Positions 16,343 to 24,536 of a stretch of DNA of 47,790 nucleotides are shown piece after piece. Origin of the DNA: a virus; the IMG/VR virus record IMGVR_UViG_3300006793_000056, positions 1 through 47,790 of that record; one strand, written 5' to 3'. A program made the position numbers and the translations under genes. Below the pieces are notes generated by a model. The model was not told the origin of the DNA. It made no database searches and worked only from the letters and a program-made list of their open reading frames with translations. How positions within the stretch are numbered: the stretch's first letter is position 1; every line of letters begins with the position of its first letter.

Positions 16343-16998
16343 TTTGTTACAATAATACTAGTTTGACAATGATTGCTTCTAGATAAAATATCAAACGATC
16401 TGTTATACTTTTTAATCCATTTGCCTAATGCTTTGTATTCATGCTCTTTCCAAGTAGTGAACCATTTTTTATTTGTCCATGGATAAAATTCATCAAACAC
16501 TATTACTGTACCTTTGTTTATTTTTGAATTTAAGCAATCAAATATTGTTTTAGCACTACTATATAAGTCACTGTCTACATGTAAAAAACTTATATTGTCA
16601 AAGTTATTTGATTCTATAAAAGCAGGTAATGATGTATCAAACCAACCTTGAATTAGTTCAACATTCTTTTTTACTTTTGGAAACTTCTTAACTCCGCTAG
16701 GTCTACCAAAGTGTCCTGCTTTGATTGTTTTCGTTTTATTAAGTTGCCATTCTTCAGGTAGTCCTTCAAAACTATCAAAGCCGTATATAGTTTGATTAGG
16801 TAATGCTTTTGCAATATGATTTATTGTAGTTCCCCTACTAACGCCAAATTCTAACACAAGTCCATTAGTGTTGATGTGTGCAAGTGCATTATCTAAATTA
16901 CTTAATCTTGCATCACCTTTCCAATGTAGTTCAGGATACTTTGATTCTACAACCATAGTATTATGAAACTTTTCGATGTTATAATCTGTTGAATCCAT
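16339..16998 (-). CDS. TylF/macrocin-O-methyltransferase-like enzyme
   Basis: 219 residues from the ATG at 16998, which forms TAATG with the upstream stop; an ATG at 17025 would extend it by nine residues. Motif I LVLEFGVSRGTTIN near 47-60 and YGFDSFEGLPEEW near 70-82 are diagnostic of the TylF family. HVDSDLYSSAK and VIVFDEFYPW provide the metal-binding acidic residues typical of this group, which O-methylates sugars. Fits a role in capping or methylating a glycan. Confidence 0.85.
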   Translation of the reverse strand: MDSTDYNIEKFHNTMVVESKYPELHWKGDARLSNLDNALAHINTNGLVLEFGVSRGTTINHIAKALPNQTIYGFDSFEGLPEEWQLNKTKTIKAGHFGRPSGVKKFPKVKKNVELIQGWFDTSLPAFIESNNFDNISFLHVDSDLYSSAKTIFDCLNSKINKGTVIVFDEFYPWTNKKWFTTWKEHEYKALGKWIKKYNRSFDILSRSNHCQTSIIVTN

Positions 16999-17933
16999 TA
17001 TACATATTTTCTCATATGTTCCCATGCTTCGCCCGATGTTAGTTCATCAAAGTTCCAATGACACATGCTTAACTTTTGTAACCATAATTCTCTATCAAAT
17101 ACGTCTGGCATTTCAATATTTGCAATATCACTATTACAAACATCTTGTGCTTGGCAATCAATAGGATCATCTACAAATACAGGTATTCCTTCTATTGCAC
17201 TTGCAACTGCTGGAGAACTATTATAAACTACTGTACACCAAGCATTGTTTAAGTCCATTTGTAAACTTCTATTAAGACGATCACTTATATGTACATTATC
17301 AAGACCGTGTAGTTTATATGCTTTTTCTTTTGGATTTAAATACTTTCCTGCTCTACGATCACCTGGATGTCCTCTAATAATAATTGGACGATCACTAAAC
17401 TGTCTAATACGAGTTATAACATCTCTTGCCCAGTCTTGGTTATCTAAACCTTTCATTGACCACCCACCGTTACGTTGCAAACAAATTAAAATATGATTGC
17501 CTTGTGTTCTCCATTCTCTTGTGCGTATGCCTAAGTCTTGACTAACTTTAAGCCAACGTTTTGGATCAGGATTATCTGAAAAATAATTCCCTGTGGTAGG
17601 AAACACACCGTCCATACTATAACGCAAATAACGTTTAGTATTTTGTTTATCTAAGTATAAAAATAAATTACTGTCTACAATAATAGTTCTACGATTACGT
17701 TTTGCTTGTTCGTCTAATACTTGTTTGCGTAATTGTAAGTGCGGAGTATGTGGACTATCTTCGTGTACGTATCCTTGTAATACTGCAACATCACTAGGTG
17801 TGTAAAGACCGTCGTGTGCTATGCCTACATCACCGTGTACTTGTACACCTTGTACAAAACGTTTAAGAACTTCTGGCTTTTCTGGATTCTTATTACTACC
17901 AGGTATACCTTTTAGGTAACTTACAACTTTCAT
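16998..17933 (-). CDS. GT-B-type glycosyltransferase (KpsC/KpsS-like), paralogue 2
   Basis: 311 residues. Shares with its paralogues PIIIRGHPGDR (near 190-200), an AWCTVVYNSSPAVASAIEG segment followed by PVFVDDP (near 235-260), and a C-terminal WLQKLSMCHWNFDEL then GEAWEHM. The N-terminal part has ILICLQRNGGWSMKGLDNQDW near 150-170. It probably acts on the same glycan as the other four family members. No clear Shine-Dalgarno; start overlaps the upstream stop by 4 nt. Confidence 0.75.
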   Translation of the reverse strand: MKVVSYLKGIPGSNKNPEKPEVLKRFVQGVQVHGDVGIAHDGLYTPSDVAVLQGYVHEDSPHTPHLQLRKQVLDEQAKRNRRTIIVDSNLFLYLDKQNTKRYLRYSMDGVFPTTGNYFSDNPDPKRWLKVSQDLGIRTREWRTQGNHILICLQRNGGWSMKGLDNQDWARDVITRIRQFSDRPIIIRGHPGDRRAGKYLNPKEKAYKLHGLDNVHISDRLNRSLQMDLNNAWCTVVYNSSPAVASAIEGIPVFVDDPIDCQAQDVCNSDIANIEMPDVFDRELWLQKLSMCHWNFDELTSGEAWEHMRKYV

Positions 17934-18964
17934 TCTGTTGGCTCAGGCTTGCCACACAGGTCAACAACTTTTGGCCATATGTGTGTCCATGCTCTGCCTT
18001 GTGCCATTTCTGCTCGGTCCCATTGACAATATGAAAGATCATTAAACCATTGTTGAATTTCTTCACTACTTGCAAGTGCAGGAGTTTCAACTGCTTCTAA
18101 TTGTTTGCTAGATACATGATATGCAAAGTTTCCTTCATCTACTGCAATAGTAGGAATACCATATGCAATAGCATCAATAGCACTACCACTACTATAAGTA
18201 ATACAAGTTTTTGCTTCTTTTAAATCTTCTTGTAATGTTCTTGCAATTCCGTCACTCCATACTATGTTAGGATAATTTTTAAATACTATTTTTCCTATGT
18301 CACCAAAAAAGTTTTCATGTCCTTTTTCACTCATTGCAGGGTGAAATCTAATTCTTATTTCACGTTTTGTAATACTTCTAAGTTCTTCTATTGTGTCTAA
18401 TAACCATTCGCCATGATCGGATCCACGTAGACTAGCATCGCCGGGTAACTGTGTAAGTATTAAAATGTTACCGTCTTTGTTATTAATCCAACCTTTCCAT
18501 CTAACATATAAGTCACCAAATTTACTAAGTCTATCACCGTTTGAATTTTCGTTATTAAATTCTCCAGCACCACTTAGAAAGCCATTAAGTCCAATTCTAT
18601 ACATATCATGGTTACTTTGTTTTACAATACTTCTAGCAAGTAACGGAGTTTCAAGTACAATATAATTTTTACATTTTTCAATTACACTATTTCTTACACG
18701 ATGATGTAAATTTTCTCTTTCTTTTGCACTACCAAATATGATACCGACGTCTGCTGTTTCGTCTGCAACTTCGCCGTAATCTAAACTAATCTCTACACCA
18801 ATTTTACGGATTTCTTTAATATACTTTTGCATATTGAATTCTGTTAGTTCTTCTTTTACTTTTACACTTTGCGAAAAGTGTGTAACAAGGCCGCGATAGT
18901 ATGCACGTAATACATCTTTTTCGCCGTTGTTTTGTCCTGTTAACATGTAGACTTTAATTTTCAT
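17930..18964 (-). CDS. GT-B-type glycosyltransferase (KpsC/KpsS-like), paralogue 3
   Basis: 344 residues, the longest of the five paralogues. The shared motifs are IRIRFHPAMSEKGH (near 200-213), KTCITYSSGSAIDAIAYGIP followed by TIAVDEGNFAYHVSS (near 250-285), and WFNDLSYCQWDRAEM then GRAWTHIWP at the C-terminus. The start ATG follows GGAGAG and overlaps the upstream gene by 11 nt. Reaction inferred from family; donor and acceptor unknown. Confidence 0.75.
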   Translation of the reverse strand: MKIKVYMLTGQNNGEKDVLRAYYRGLVTHFSQSVKVKEELTEFNMQKYIKEIRKIGVEISLDYGEVADETADVGIIFGSAKERENLHHRVRNSVIEKCKNYIVLETPLLARSIVKQSNHDMYRIGLNGFLSGAGEFNNENSNGDRLSKFGDLYVRWKGWINNKDGNILILTQLPGDASLRGSDHGEWLLDTIEELRSITKREIRIRFHPAMSEKGHENFFGDIGKIVFKNYPNIVWSDGIARTLQEDLKEAKTCITYSSGSAIDAIAYGIPTIAVDEGNFAYHVSSKQLEAVETPALASSEEIQQWFNDLSYCQWDRAEMAQGRAWTHIWPKVVDLCGKPEPTE

Positions 18965-19739
18965 TCAATACTCTCCTTGCTGTTCCGTCGTATAGTTCTT
19001 GTATATGATACTGTCCGTATGCTAGGTGACATGCCCATTTGTGAACCAAGTCACTGTCCGGATAGTATGGTGTTTCAATTTTAGTTATATCATTAGATGC
19101 TACTGGGGTACTAGCATTGGGTGCAAGTCCAAAAGCAGGTATTCCGTATAATACTGCTTCAGTTGCCGCAATACTTTGTAGTGTAACAACAGCATGTGCA
19201 TTATCTAATTCGTCATATATAGTTTTAACAATACGTTCTGGACGACTTGCCTTTTCACGTACAACTATAGGACGATCAGTATATTCTTTTATCTTACTAA
19301 TTGTTTGTTCACGCCATTCGTTCATATCAATATCATAAAATTTTGCAGGTTTCTCACTTGGCATAACAACAAGAATATTACGTCCGTCTTTTTTCCATTT
19401 TGGAATTTTGTATTGTAATTTTTCCCATCTATCACTAGGTCTATCAATTATAGTGTTGTGTTGTAGATCATTTTTTACTATTCTATGAAACCATTTCCAG
19501 CCATTAGGATTGATAGGAGATTTGTAATTACCTAAGTATCCACTATCCATATAGTAAAAATCTCTTTTATCTTCCCAACACTTTTTCATAATCTTATGTT
19601 TTAGTATACCACGTAGCACTATTGGTTGTGGTGCAGTTGTATCATAATCAAATGTTTTATCCGATGTAGGCTTAGCATTACACCCGTCTGCAAACATATT
19701 AACGTATTCGTCTGTGCCGTTTTTACTTAAAAATATCAT
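18954..19739 (-). CDS. GT-B-type glycosyltransferase paralogue 4, degenerate motif
   Basis: About 261 residues from the ATG at 19739, chosen for GGAAAG upstream; a reading from 19790 overlaps the neighbour more deeply. It has the family's AHAVVTLQSIAATEAVLYGIP and AFG segment and the C-terminal WACHLAYGQYHIQEL. The usual R-x-H-P motif is replaced by VVREKASRPERI, so the His is missing. It is also shorter at the N-terminus. It may be an inactive or altered-specificity member; this is inferred from the missing residue. Confidence 0.65.
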   Translation of the reverse strand: MIFLSKNGTDEYVNMFADGCNAKPTSDKTFDYDTTAPQPIVLRGILKHKIMKKCWEDKRDFYYMDSGYLGNYKSPINPNGWKWFHRIVKNDLQHNTIIDRPSDRWEKLQYKIPKWKKDGRNILVVMPSEKPAKFYDIDMNEWREQTISKIKEYTDRPIVVREKASRPERIVKTIYDELDNAHAVVTLQSIAATEAVLYGIPAFGLAPNASTPVASNDITKIETPYYPDSDLVHKWACHLAYGQYHIQELYDGTARRVLNEN

Positions 19740-20457
19740 GTTGATAATCTTTCCAATATACATGTTCTGACATACGTTGTTTAAATTCATCTAACAAGTC
19801 TGCATAACTGTTGTTCTTTTCTAATCGTTCTGTTGATAGTAAACTTTCGTTAACTCTATTAGGATCATAAAAAAATATGTTTACACTATTACTACTAATA
19901 CTAAAAAATTTATATCCTATACTTTCAAAATAGTTTCTGTATTTTTTATAACTTACCCCGTGCCATATTGTTTTACTATATTGATTACAATCTTCAATAA
20001 AAGGAAATGATCCTACAGCATCGTAACTAAACTTTCTATTAATCTCTGCACAAATAATACTAGGACGAAAGTTTAAATTAATTAAGTTAGTCATAACTTC
20101 ATAATCGTAACTGTCAATATCTAAACTAAACACATCTACATTTTTGTCAAATAATTGTATAATTTCTTTGCATTTATTAGGAGTAATACGTCCTCTATGA
20201 AAAGTAACATTCTTATGCAGATTGATTTGTCGTTTCATATCAAATGCTGTGCAATGATACTTGTGATTCTGTACTAAATTCTGTGTACAATTTATTGATA
20301 TACCTGTAGGACTTTTTACATCACTGCCCCAACCAATTTCAACACATTTTTTTGTAGGTTCTTTAAGTGCTTTTACTAAATGTAAAATTATTCCATCTTC
20401 GTCTGATTGGCAATGATGCCTTTCACTGTAAGGTAATCTAAACTTCATTTCTTCCAT
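19723..20457 (-). CDS. FkbM-like SAM-dependent methyltransferase
   Basis: 244 residues. A Rossmann-type start KCVEIGWGSDVKSPTG near 37-52 replaces the usual glycine-rich loop. VDVFSLDIDSYDYEVM near 107-122 and RPSIICAEIN near 131-140 match the acidic motifs of FkbM-type methyltransferases, which O-methylate sugars. Located between glycosyltransferase genes with short overlaps. ATG follows AGGAC. Substrate not determined. Confidence 0.65.
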   Translation of the reverse strand: MEEMKFRLPYSERHHCQSDEDGIILHLVKALKEPTKKCVEIGWGSDVKSPTGISINCTQNLVQNHKYHCTAFDMKRQINLHKNVTFHRGRITPNKCKEIIQLFDKNVDVFSLDIDSYDYEVMTNLINLNFRPSIICAEINRKFSYDAVGSFPFIEDCNQYSKTIWHGVSYKKYRNYFESIGYKFFSISSNSVNIFFYDPNRVNESLLSTERLEKNNSYADLLDEFKQRMSEHVYWKDYQHDIFK

Positions 20458-21293
20458 GTCCTAAAGTTATTCTCTAACTCTTTAAGTTTGCCGTGTTTTT
20501 TATTTTTCTTTTCTTGCTTATCAAGATCCTTACGTTCTGCACCTGTAGTAATTTTTTCAATATACTTGTCCATTTTGGGATCTTTCTTTCTTGCACCTTT
20601 AAAGTGTCTAAAATATTTGCCTAGTACAGTTTCTTTAAGTGGACTGTGTGCAGTACGTTGTGGATGGAAGTCAATTACCTTCACTCCGTTGCTTATTGCA
20701 TCAACTACACAATCAGCAAACACATATGCATCATTTGGTTTAGGAAATCTACTTCTATCATTAACACTACGTGATAGATATATGTCTTCATATCTGTTTA
20801 CAAATGTTTCAGCATAGTTGTGTTTTGTGTTAAACCAATATATACCTGTATCTGCATGTTGTATATTAGTACCAGCATACTTACCTTTATTCATTGTTAC
20901 ACCCATGTACGCCGCAATATTATCTATAGGACACTGTTGCTCTAACCACTCTTGTGTTATATCTCTGTAAGTAACACTGTCTGCATCTAAGTATATAATT
21001 GTGTCTGCATCAATATTTCTACAAGCATGTACCCAACTAAATGCTTTGTAAGCAAAGCCTCTACTAAAGTGTTTTCCGATATAATCTAAATATTCTTTTA
21101 AAGGTTCGCCACATGCTTCGTATACATCTAGTTCTTTAAGTTTAGATGAACTTAAAGGTAGTTTCATATCTTCAGTGTAGCAATACAATGGAATATCACT
21201 AGGCCAAAACTGTAGATAGGTTTCTACCATTTTGTTTGCCATTGAGTCGTAGTAGTCTTTATTAAATGTTGTTATACACGCAAATTTACGCAT
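20445..21293 (-). CDS. GT-A-type glycosyltransferase, paralogue of 14377
   Basis: 282 residues from the ATG at 21293, which has TTGGAG six nt upstream; a TTG at 21305 would add four residues. N-terminus MRKFACITTFNKD parallels the protein at 14377. The DxD motif is IIYLDADSVT (D103-D105). NIQHADTGIYWFNTKHN forms an acceptor-side segment. The last 60 residues are very basic with repeated Lys, perhaps for membrane or nucleic-acid contact. Likely transfers a sugar in the same glycan pathway. Confidence 0.75.
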   Translation of the reverse strand: MRKFACITTFNKDYYDSMANKMVETYLQFWPSDIPLYCYTEDMKLPLSSSKLKELDVYEACGEPLKEYLDYIGKHFSRGFAYKAFSWVHACRNIDADTIIYLDADSVTYRDITQEWLEQQCPIDNIAAYMGVTMNKGKYAGTNIQHADTGIYWFNTKHNYAETFVNRYEDIYLSRSVNDRSRFPKPNDAYVFADCVVDAISNGVKVIDFHPQRTAHSPLKETVLGKYFRHFKGARKKDPKMDKYIEKITTGAERKDLDKQEKKNKKHGKLKELENNFRTWKK

Positions 21294-22248
21294 TGTTATC
21301 TCCAAATACTAACGGTTTTAGATGTGCCCAACTTTCGCCTTTTGCATGTTCTCTTTGTGTCCATTGAGTGTATGCAATATCATTACACCATTGTGTTCTA
21401 TCTATATCGTAGTTTAAATTTTCTATAGTTTCTAAACCTTGTTGTCTTATAGGCCAAATCATACTACCATCTTCAAATGCAAAAGTTGGAACACCTTCAC
21501 ATATTGATTCTATTGAACTTAAACTATTATATGTAATTACGCAATGTGCATCTTCAAGGTCTCGATATAGGCCGTCTGCTGTACAGTTATTATTCTCGTC
21601 TGGCAAGTAACTATGCAATGAATCTACATTTTCACTTACACTTATATCTAATCCTGGATATCTTTTTTTAAGTCTAAGCGACATCTTTGTTCCTCGACTT
21701 AAATTTCTAGGATGAGGTCTTAAAAGTATTGGACGATCTTTATGCTTTTTAATCTCTAATATAATGTGTTCTACCCAATCGTAAAAACTATTATAATCTT
21801 TGTACAAATTTAAAAGGCTACTATCACCTTCTTTTTGTCCCATAATAATAATTTTATCACCACGACTTTTCCAATCTTTTAATTTTACACCACTTTCTTT
21901 TTCAAATTTATTCCAACGATCTGGTGGACTATTTTCATTACCAAAGTTTCCTTCAGTCCATTTATAACTTGTCCAACCTAGCCTAGTCCAACCTAAGTGT
22001 CTTCTAAAACAAGAACTTTCATTAACTAGAAATGGCTTACCACTGTCACGTATAAAACGGTACATAGGTCCTTGCCAGCCATTGTTAATTTTTGGTTTTA
22101 ATAAATTTGTTTGTATGTAAGCATCAGCATTGTGCGGTACGTCAATGTTATCAACTATCTGAAAACTATCACCGTGACGTACTAATCCTTTTGTTAGACA
22201 AACTTGTAATGATTTTACTGAGCCTTTAATTCCTACAAGGGAGACCAT
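21286..22248 (-). CDS. GT-B-type glycosyltransferase (KpsC/KpsS-like), paralogue 5
   Basis: 320 residues. The clearest family member: PILLRPHPRNLSRGTK (near 175-190), DAHCVITYNSLSSIESICEG then VPTFAFEDG (near 235-265), and WCNDIAYTQWTQREHAKG then ESWAHL at the C-terminus. An insertion with NVDSLHSYLPDENNN precedes the second motif. The start overlaps the upstream gene stop by 16 nt. Probably acts in polysaccharide or glycan assembly. Confidence 0.78.
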   Translation of the reverse strand: MVSLVGIKGSVKSLQVCLTKGLVRHGDSFQIVDNIDVPHNADAYIQTNLLKPKINNGWQGPMYRFIRDSGKPFLVNESSCFRRHLGWTRLGWTSYKWTEGNFGNENSPPDRWNKFEKESGVKLKDWKSRGDKIIIMGQKEGDSSLLNLYKDYNSFYDWVEHIILEIKKHKDRPILLRPHPRNLSRGTKMSLRLKKRYPGLDISVSENVDSLHSYLPDENNNCTADGLYRDLEDAHCVITYNSLSSIESICEGVPTFAFEDGSMIWPIRQQGLETIENLNYDIDRTQWCNDIAYTQWTQREHAKGESWAHLKPLVFGDNNA

Positions 22249-22928
22249 TCTGTACCTGTTTTGTTTGCAGTTTCAATCCATAAGTTAGCATAGTCTACAT
22301 CTTGTTTTCCTTTAAACCAAGGTCCACCTTCTGTAAAATGAATTGCTTTTGGTTTACCATCTTTTGGTTCTTTATACCAACCTTCTAACCAATTCCATTC
22401 ATGACTAATTTCGCCGATCTCTTCATCTTTTAACCAACTAAAACGGTGCATAAATTTTCCTGTTTCTTTGTTTACCATACTAGGTATAACTTGCTGATTG
22501 CTTGGATGTCCGCAGTTCCATAATACCATTGAACTCCAATTCTTACGTGGATATAAATGCTGTGTTTTACCGTCCATCTTATCTGAACCATCTGTAGGAG
22601 TATAGTCATGATGAACACACATAACAGCATACTTGTCATCTCTTTGTTGTAGTAGTTTATCTACATCATCTAACCAAAGAAAGTCGCAATCACAAAATAA
22701 TGCCCAACCTTTATAACCTTGTAGATGTGGAATTAAAAATCTACTAAATGTAAATTCAGTAGACCCTAATGCGTCTGTTTCTCTAGTATAAACTCCACTG
22801 CGTTTAAGTTCAGGTAATTTAAGATATTTAATATCAATGGGTTCTTCTGTAGTGTGACGTAAACTATGCTCACAAACATCACTAGCAATTTTTTCTCTGC
22901 TGTCATAGCCAATGTATATGGTATTCAT
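22233..22928 (-). CDS. GT8-like glycosyltransferase
   Basis: 231 residues. N-terminal IYIGYDSREKIASDVCEHSL resembles a nucleotide-sugar-binding strand of GT-A/GT8 enzymes. The metal motif is WALFCDCDFLWLDD (D80-D82). The C-terminal AIHFTEGGPWFK carries the His/Gly residues typical near the active site of this family. ATG follows AGAGAGGAAT. It is the second gene of the run that starts with the cytidylyltransferase-cupin, so it may use the activated sugar made by that enzyme; this link is inferred. Confidence 0.8.
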   Translation of the reverse strand: MNTIYIGYDSREKIASDVCEHSLRHTTEEPIDIKYLKLPELKRSGVYTRETDALGSTEFTFSRFLIPHLQGYKGWALFCDCDFLWLDDVDKLLQQRDDKYAVMCVHHDYTPTDGSDKMDGKTQHLYPRKNWSSMVLWNCGHPSNQQVIPSMVNKETGKFMHRFSWLKDEEIGEISHEWNWLEGWYKEPKDGKPKAIHFTEGGPWFKGKQDVDYANLWIETANKTGTEWSPL

Positions 22929-22930
22929 TA

Positions 22931-23713
22931 TTATTCCTCTCTGCGTTCAATATCTTCTTCAACGCATAATTCTCCGTGTTGAACTTCTAGTACATGACAC
23001 GGTTCTTGGAAAGGATTGTATCCTTGGTGCCAAACTTCCTTGTCAATATCATAACCTTTTGTTAAGTGTGGTAATGTAACATCACTTACATGGCCGTTAT
23101 ATTCTGTTTTAACTTTACAACACCCTTTAAGTACATACCACATCTCAGCACGTTTAAAATGCTTTTGCATTGATAGTTTTTGTCCTGGTGCAATAACAAG
23201 TTCTTTAACTTTTACACCTTTGCCGATTGTATACAAATCTCTATACCAACCCCATGTGCGTTCAACTTTAGGATGTTTCCATTCTTCTAATATCCAACTA
23301 CTTGAATTCTTTTTATTTTCTCCACCTATGCCAAACTTAAACTCAACATCAGGATCATCTCCATATGTAAGCATTTCGGGAATGTTTGTCCATGTTCGAT
23401 CTCCGCCGTTAGCGAATATAATTTTATCACCTAAATCATTTAAGTTTTTTGTTTTGAAAATTGCACCACATGCACTATCGTCACTATCATCAAAGTCGAT
23501 AACAACGTCTACCATATAGAATCTTTTTGTAATTTCAACACGTTCTTTAAGTGGCATAAAAGGTTGCCCTTTCTTGCGTGTTAGCCAATCATCTGAGTTA
23601 AGTCCTACCCAAAGTTCGTCGCCTAACTTCTTTGCTTCTTCTAAGTATGCTAAATGTCCACTGTGTATAGGATCAAAGCCGCCTGTTACTAGTACTATTG
23701 TTTTCTGTTTCAT
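22931..23713 (-). CDS. Cytidylyltransferase-cupin fusion
   Basis: 260 residues in two parts. The N-terminal half is a nucleotidyltransferase of the RfaE/TagD/cytidylyltransferase type: TGGFDPIHSGH gives the HxGH motif (H17, H20), and RKKGQPFMPLKERVEI the second conserved block. The C-terminal half (about 160-260) is a cupin with LVIAPGQKLSMQKH, WYVLKGCCKVK and VWHQG, close to mannose-6-phosphate isomerase type II C-terminal domains. It likely activates a sugar or polyol phosphate. First gene of the minus-strand glycan run, 48 nt after the terminator, with a late box 5 nt before ATG. Confidence 0.82.
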   Translation of the reverse strand: MKQKTIVLVTGGFDPIHSGHLAYLEEAKKLGDELWVGLNSDDWLTRKKGQPFMPLKERVEITKRFYMVDVVIDFDDSDDSACGAIFKTKNLNDLGDKIIFANGGDRTWTNIPEMLTYGDDPDVEFKFGIGGENKKNSSSWILEEWKHPKVERTWGWYRDLYTIGKGVKVKELVIAPGQKLSMQKHFKRAEMWYVLKGCCKVKTEYNGHVSDVTLPHLTKGYDIDKEVWHQGYNPFQEPCHVLEVQHGELCVEEDIERREE

Positions 23714-23718
23714 AGTAC

Positions 23719-23726
23719 TATTTATG
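23719..23726 (-). promoter_or_regulatory. Late promoter box CATAAATA, 5 nt before ATG
   Basis: The reverse strand reads CATAAATA, then GTACT and ATG. No Shine-Dalgarno precedes the ATG. It gives the glycan run a late promoter independent of the terminated RNA upstream. Confidence 0.55.
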
Positions 23727-23760
23727 TGCGTATATTATTGTGTAATTTTATTTGAAAGTC

Positions 23761-23787
23761 AAAAAAAAAGACTCCGAAGAGCCTTTT
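23761..23787 (-). terminator. Intrinsic terminator with UUCG tetraloop
   Basis: On the reverse strand AAAAGGCTC pairs with GAGTCTTTT (one G-T wobble) around a TTCG loop, and nine T residues run from the 3' arm to the end. This is a textbook intrinsic terminator for minus-strand transcription. It ends the RNA locus at 23791-24009. Confidence 0.85.
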
Positions 23788-24009
23788 AAAAATATAAGCA
23801 AAATAGGTAGGACTTGGGTACACCTACAAGCACGGACCGAAATACCATTTCTAAACCGTACAACCTGTCCCCGCGGGTTAGTGCGATGTGACTCAGCGTA
23901 TTTCTACTACCAAGCCTGGGTACCACCCCTGGACAGTCAAGTTCGACTCTTTTGGTAGGAGCCTCTTCCTTGCACTATAAACAAAAAGTAATTAATTTTT
24001 TGTTGCTTA
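23788..24009 (-). ncRNA. Candidate structured RNA (standalone sRNA or attenuator leader)
   Basis: No credible ORF is present on the minus strand. The interval has its own sigma70-type promoter upstream (24017-24045) and ends in an intrinsic terminator, giving a transcript of about 245 nt including the terminator. Helices seen on the reverse strand: CTACCAA (23958-23952) with TTGGTAG (23913-23907), enclosing AGTC/GACT and GGGT/ACCC hairpins; GTACGG (23861-23856) with CCGTGC (23835-23830), containing GAAAT/ATTTC; GTAGG (23827-23823) with CCTAC (23811-23807). GAAATAC (23904-23898) can alternatively pair with GTATTTC, a pseudoknot. AAGAGGCTC (23967-23959) nearly duplicates the terminator 5' arm and could replace it. 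The RNA family is not identified. Confidence 0.65.
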
Positions 24010-24016
24010 TGTAACT

Positions 24017-24045
24017 AATATAGCAAATAATACTATAAAAGTCAA
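24017..24045 (-). promoter_or_regulatory. Sigma70-type promoter for the structured RNA
   Basis: TTGACT (24040-24045, reverse strand), a 17-nt spacer, and TATATT (24017-24022). Both boxes match 5 of 6 consensus positions. The same TTGACT-17-TATAAT layout precedes gp32 and the dNMP kinase. The predicted start is near 24009. Confidence 0.8.
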
Positions 24046-24080
24046 CCTTATTTTAAATAAAAGTTTTCCAAAATGATATA

Positions 24081-24536
24081 TTATACGGAAGCGTCTTCCA
24101 TACCTGCTACACGTAGTTTAACAATATTAGTAATTTGCCATTGTTTCATGTCAATACCTTTCATTACTCCTAACCACTTGTTACGTAGTAGAGCAAACTC
24201 GTTAATGATCTTTTCAAAGTCTACTACATCTGCTTCACCATCAACGTATTTTTCAACGTCACGACTGCTTAATGCTCTTTGATAGTTTTCTAAATATTGT
24301 TTAAAAAACTTTGATCTAGTTCTACGTAGTTCTATATTTAAATATTCTAGTACTGCCTCAATCTCTTGTAATTGTCCAAAACGTTCTTCAACAACTCCTG
24401 GTAGGTTTGCGGCCTGCTTTTCTAAGTTGCCAAATAATCTTGTCTGCTTACGTGCTTCTTCAAGTTCGCCTTCATACCACAGAATAGCCGGGGGTATGTT
24501 TGCAATATCTTGAGTAATTCTAGAATACCAATTCAT
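24081..24536 (-). CDS. uvsY: UvsY recombination mediator
   Basis: 151 residues, close to T4 UvsY (137). The helical core has RRTRSKFFKQYLENYQRALSSRDVEKYVDGE near 70-100 and INEFALLRNKWLGVMKGID near 110-128, the pattern of marine T4-like UvsY. UvsY helps load UvsX recombinase onto gp32-coated ssDNA. The gene is two genes downstream of uvsX in the same run as gp32. ATG overlaps the stop of the preceding small gene (TAAATG). Confidence 0.88.
   Translation of the reverse strand: MNWYSRITQDIANIPPAILWYEGELEEARKQTRLFGNLEKQAANLPGVVEERFGQLQEIEAVLEYLNIELRRTRSKFFKQYLENYQRALSSRDVEKYVDGEADVVDFEKIINEFALLRNKWLGVMKGIDMKQWQITNIVKLRVAGMEDASV

Noticed and set aside
23830-23910. Hammerhead or twister ribozyme in the RNA locus
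   Set aside because: GCTGAG and GAAA fragments occur, but the invariant cores are not complete.
23935-23960. T-loop-like TTCGACT on the plus strand suggesting a tRNA or tmRNA 3' end
   Set aside because: The T stem has only three pairs and no matching acceptor strand lies at the correct distance; promoter and terminator point to the minus strand.
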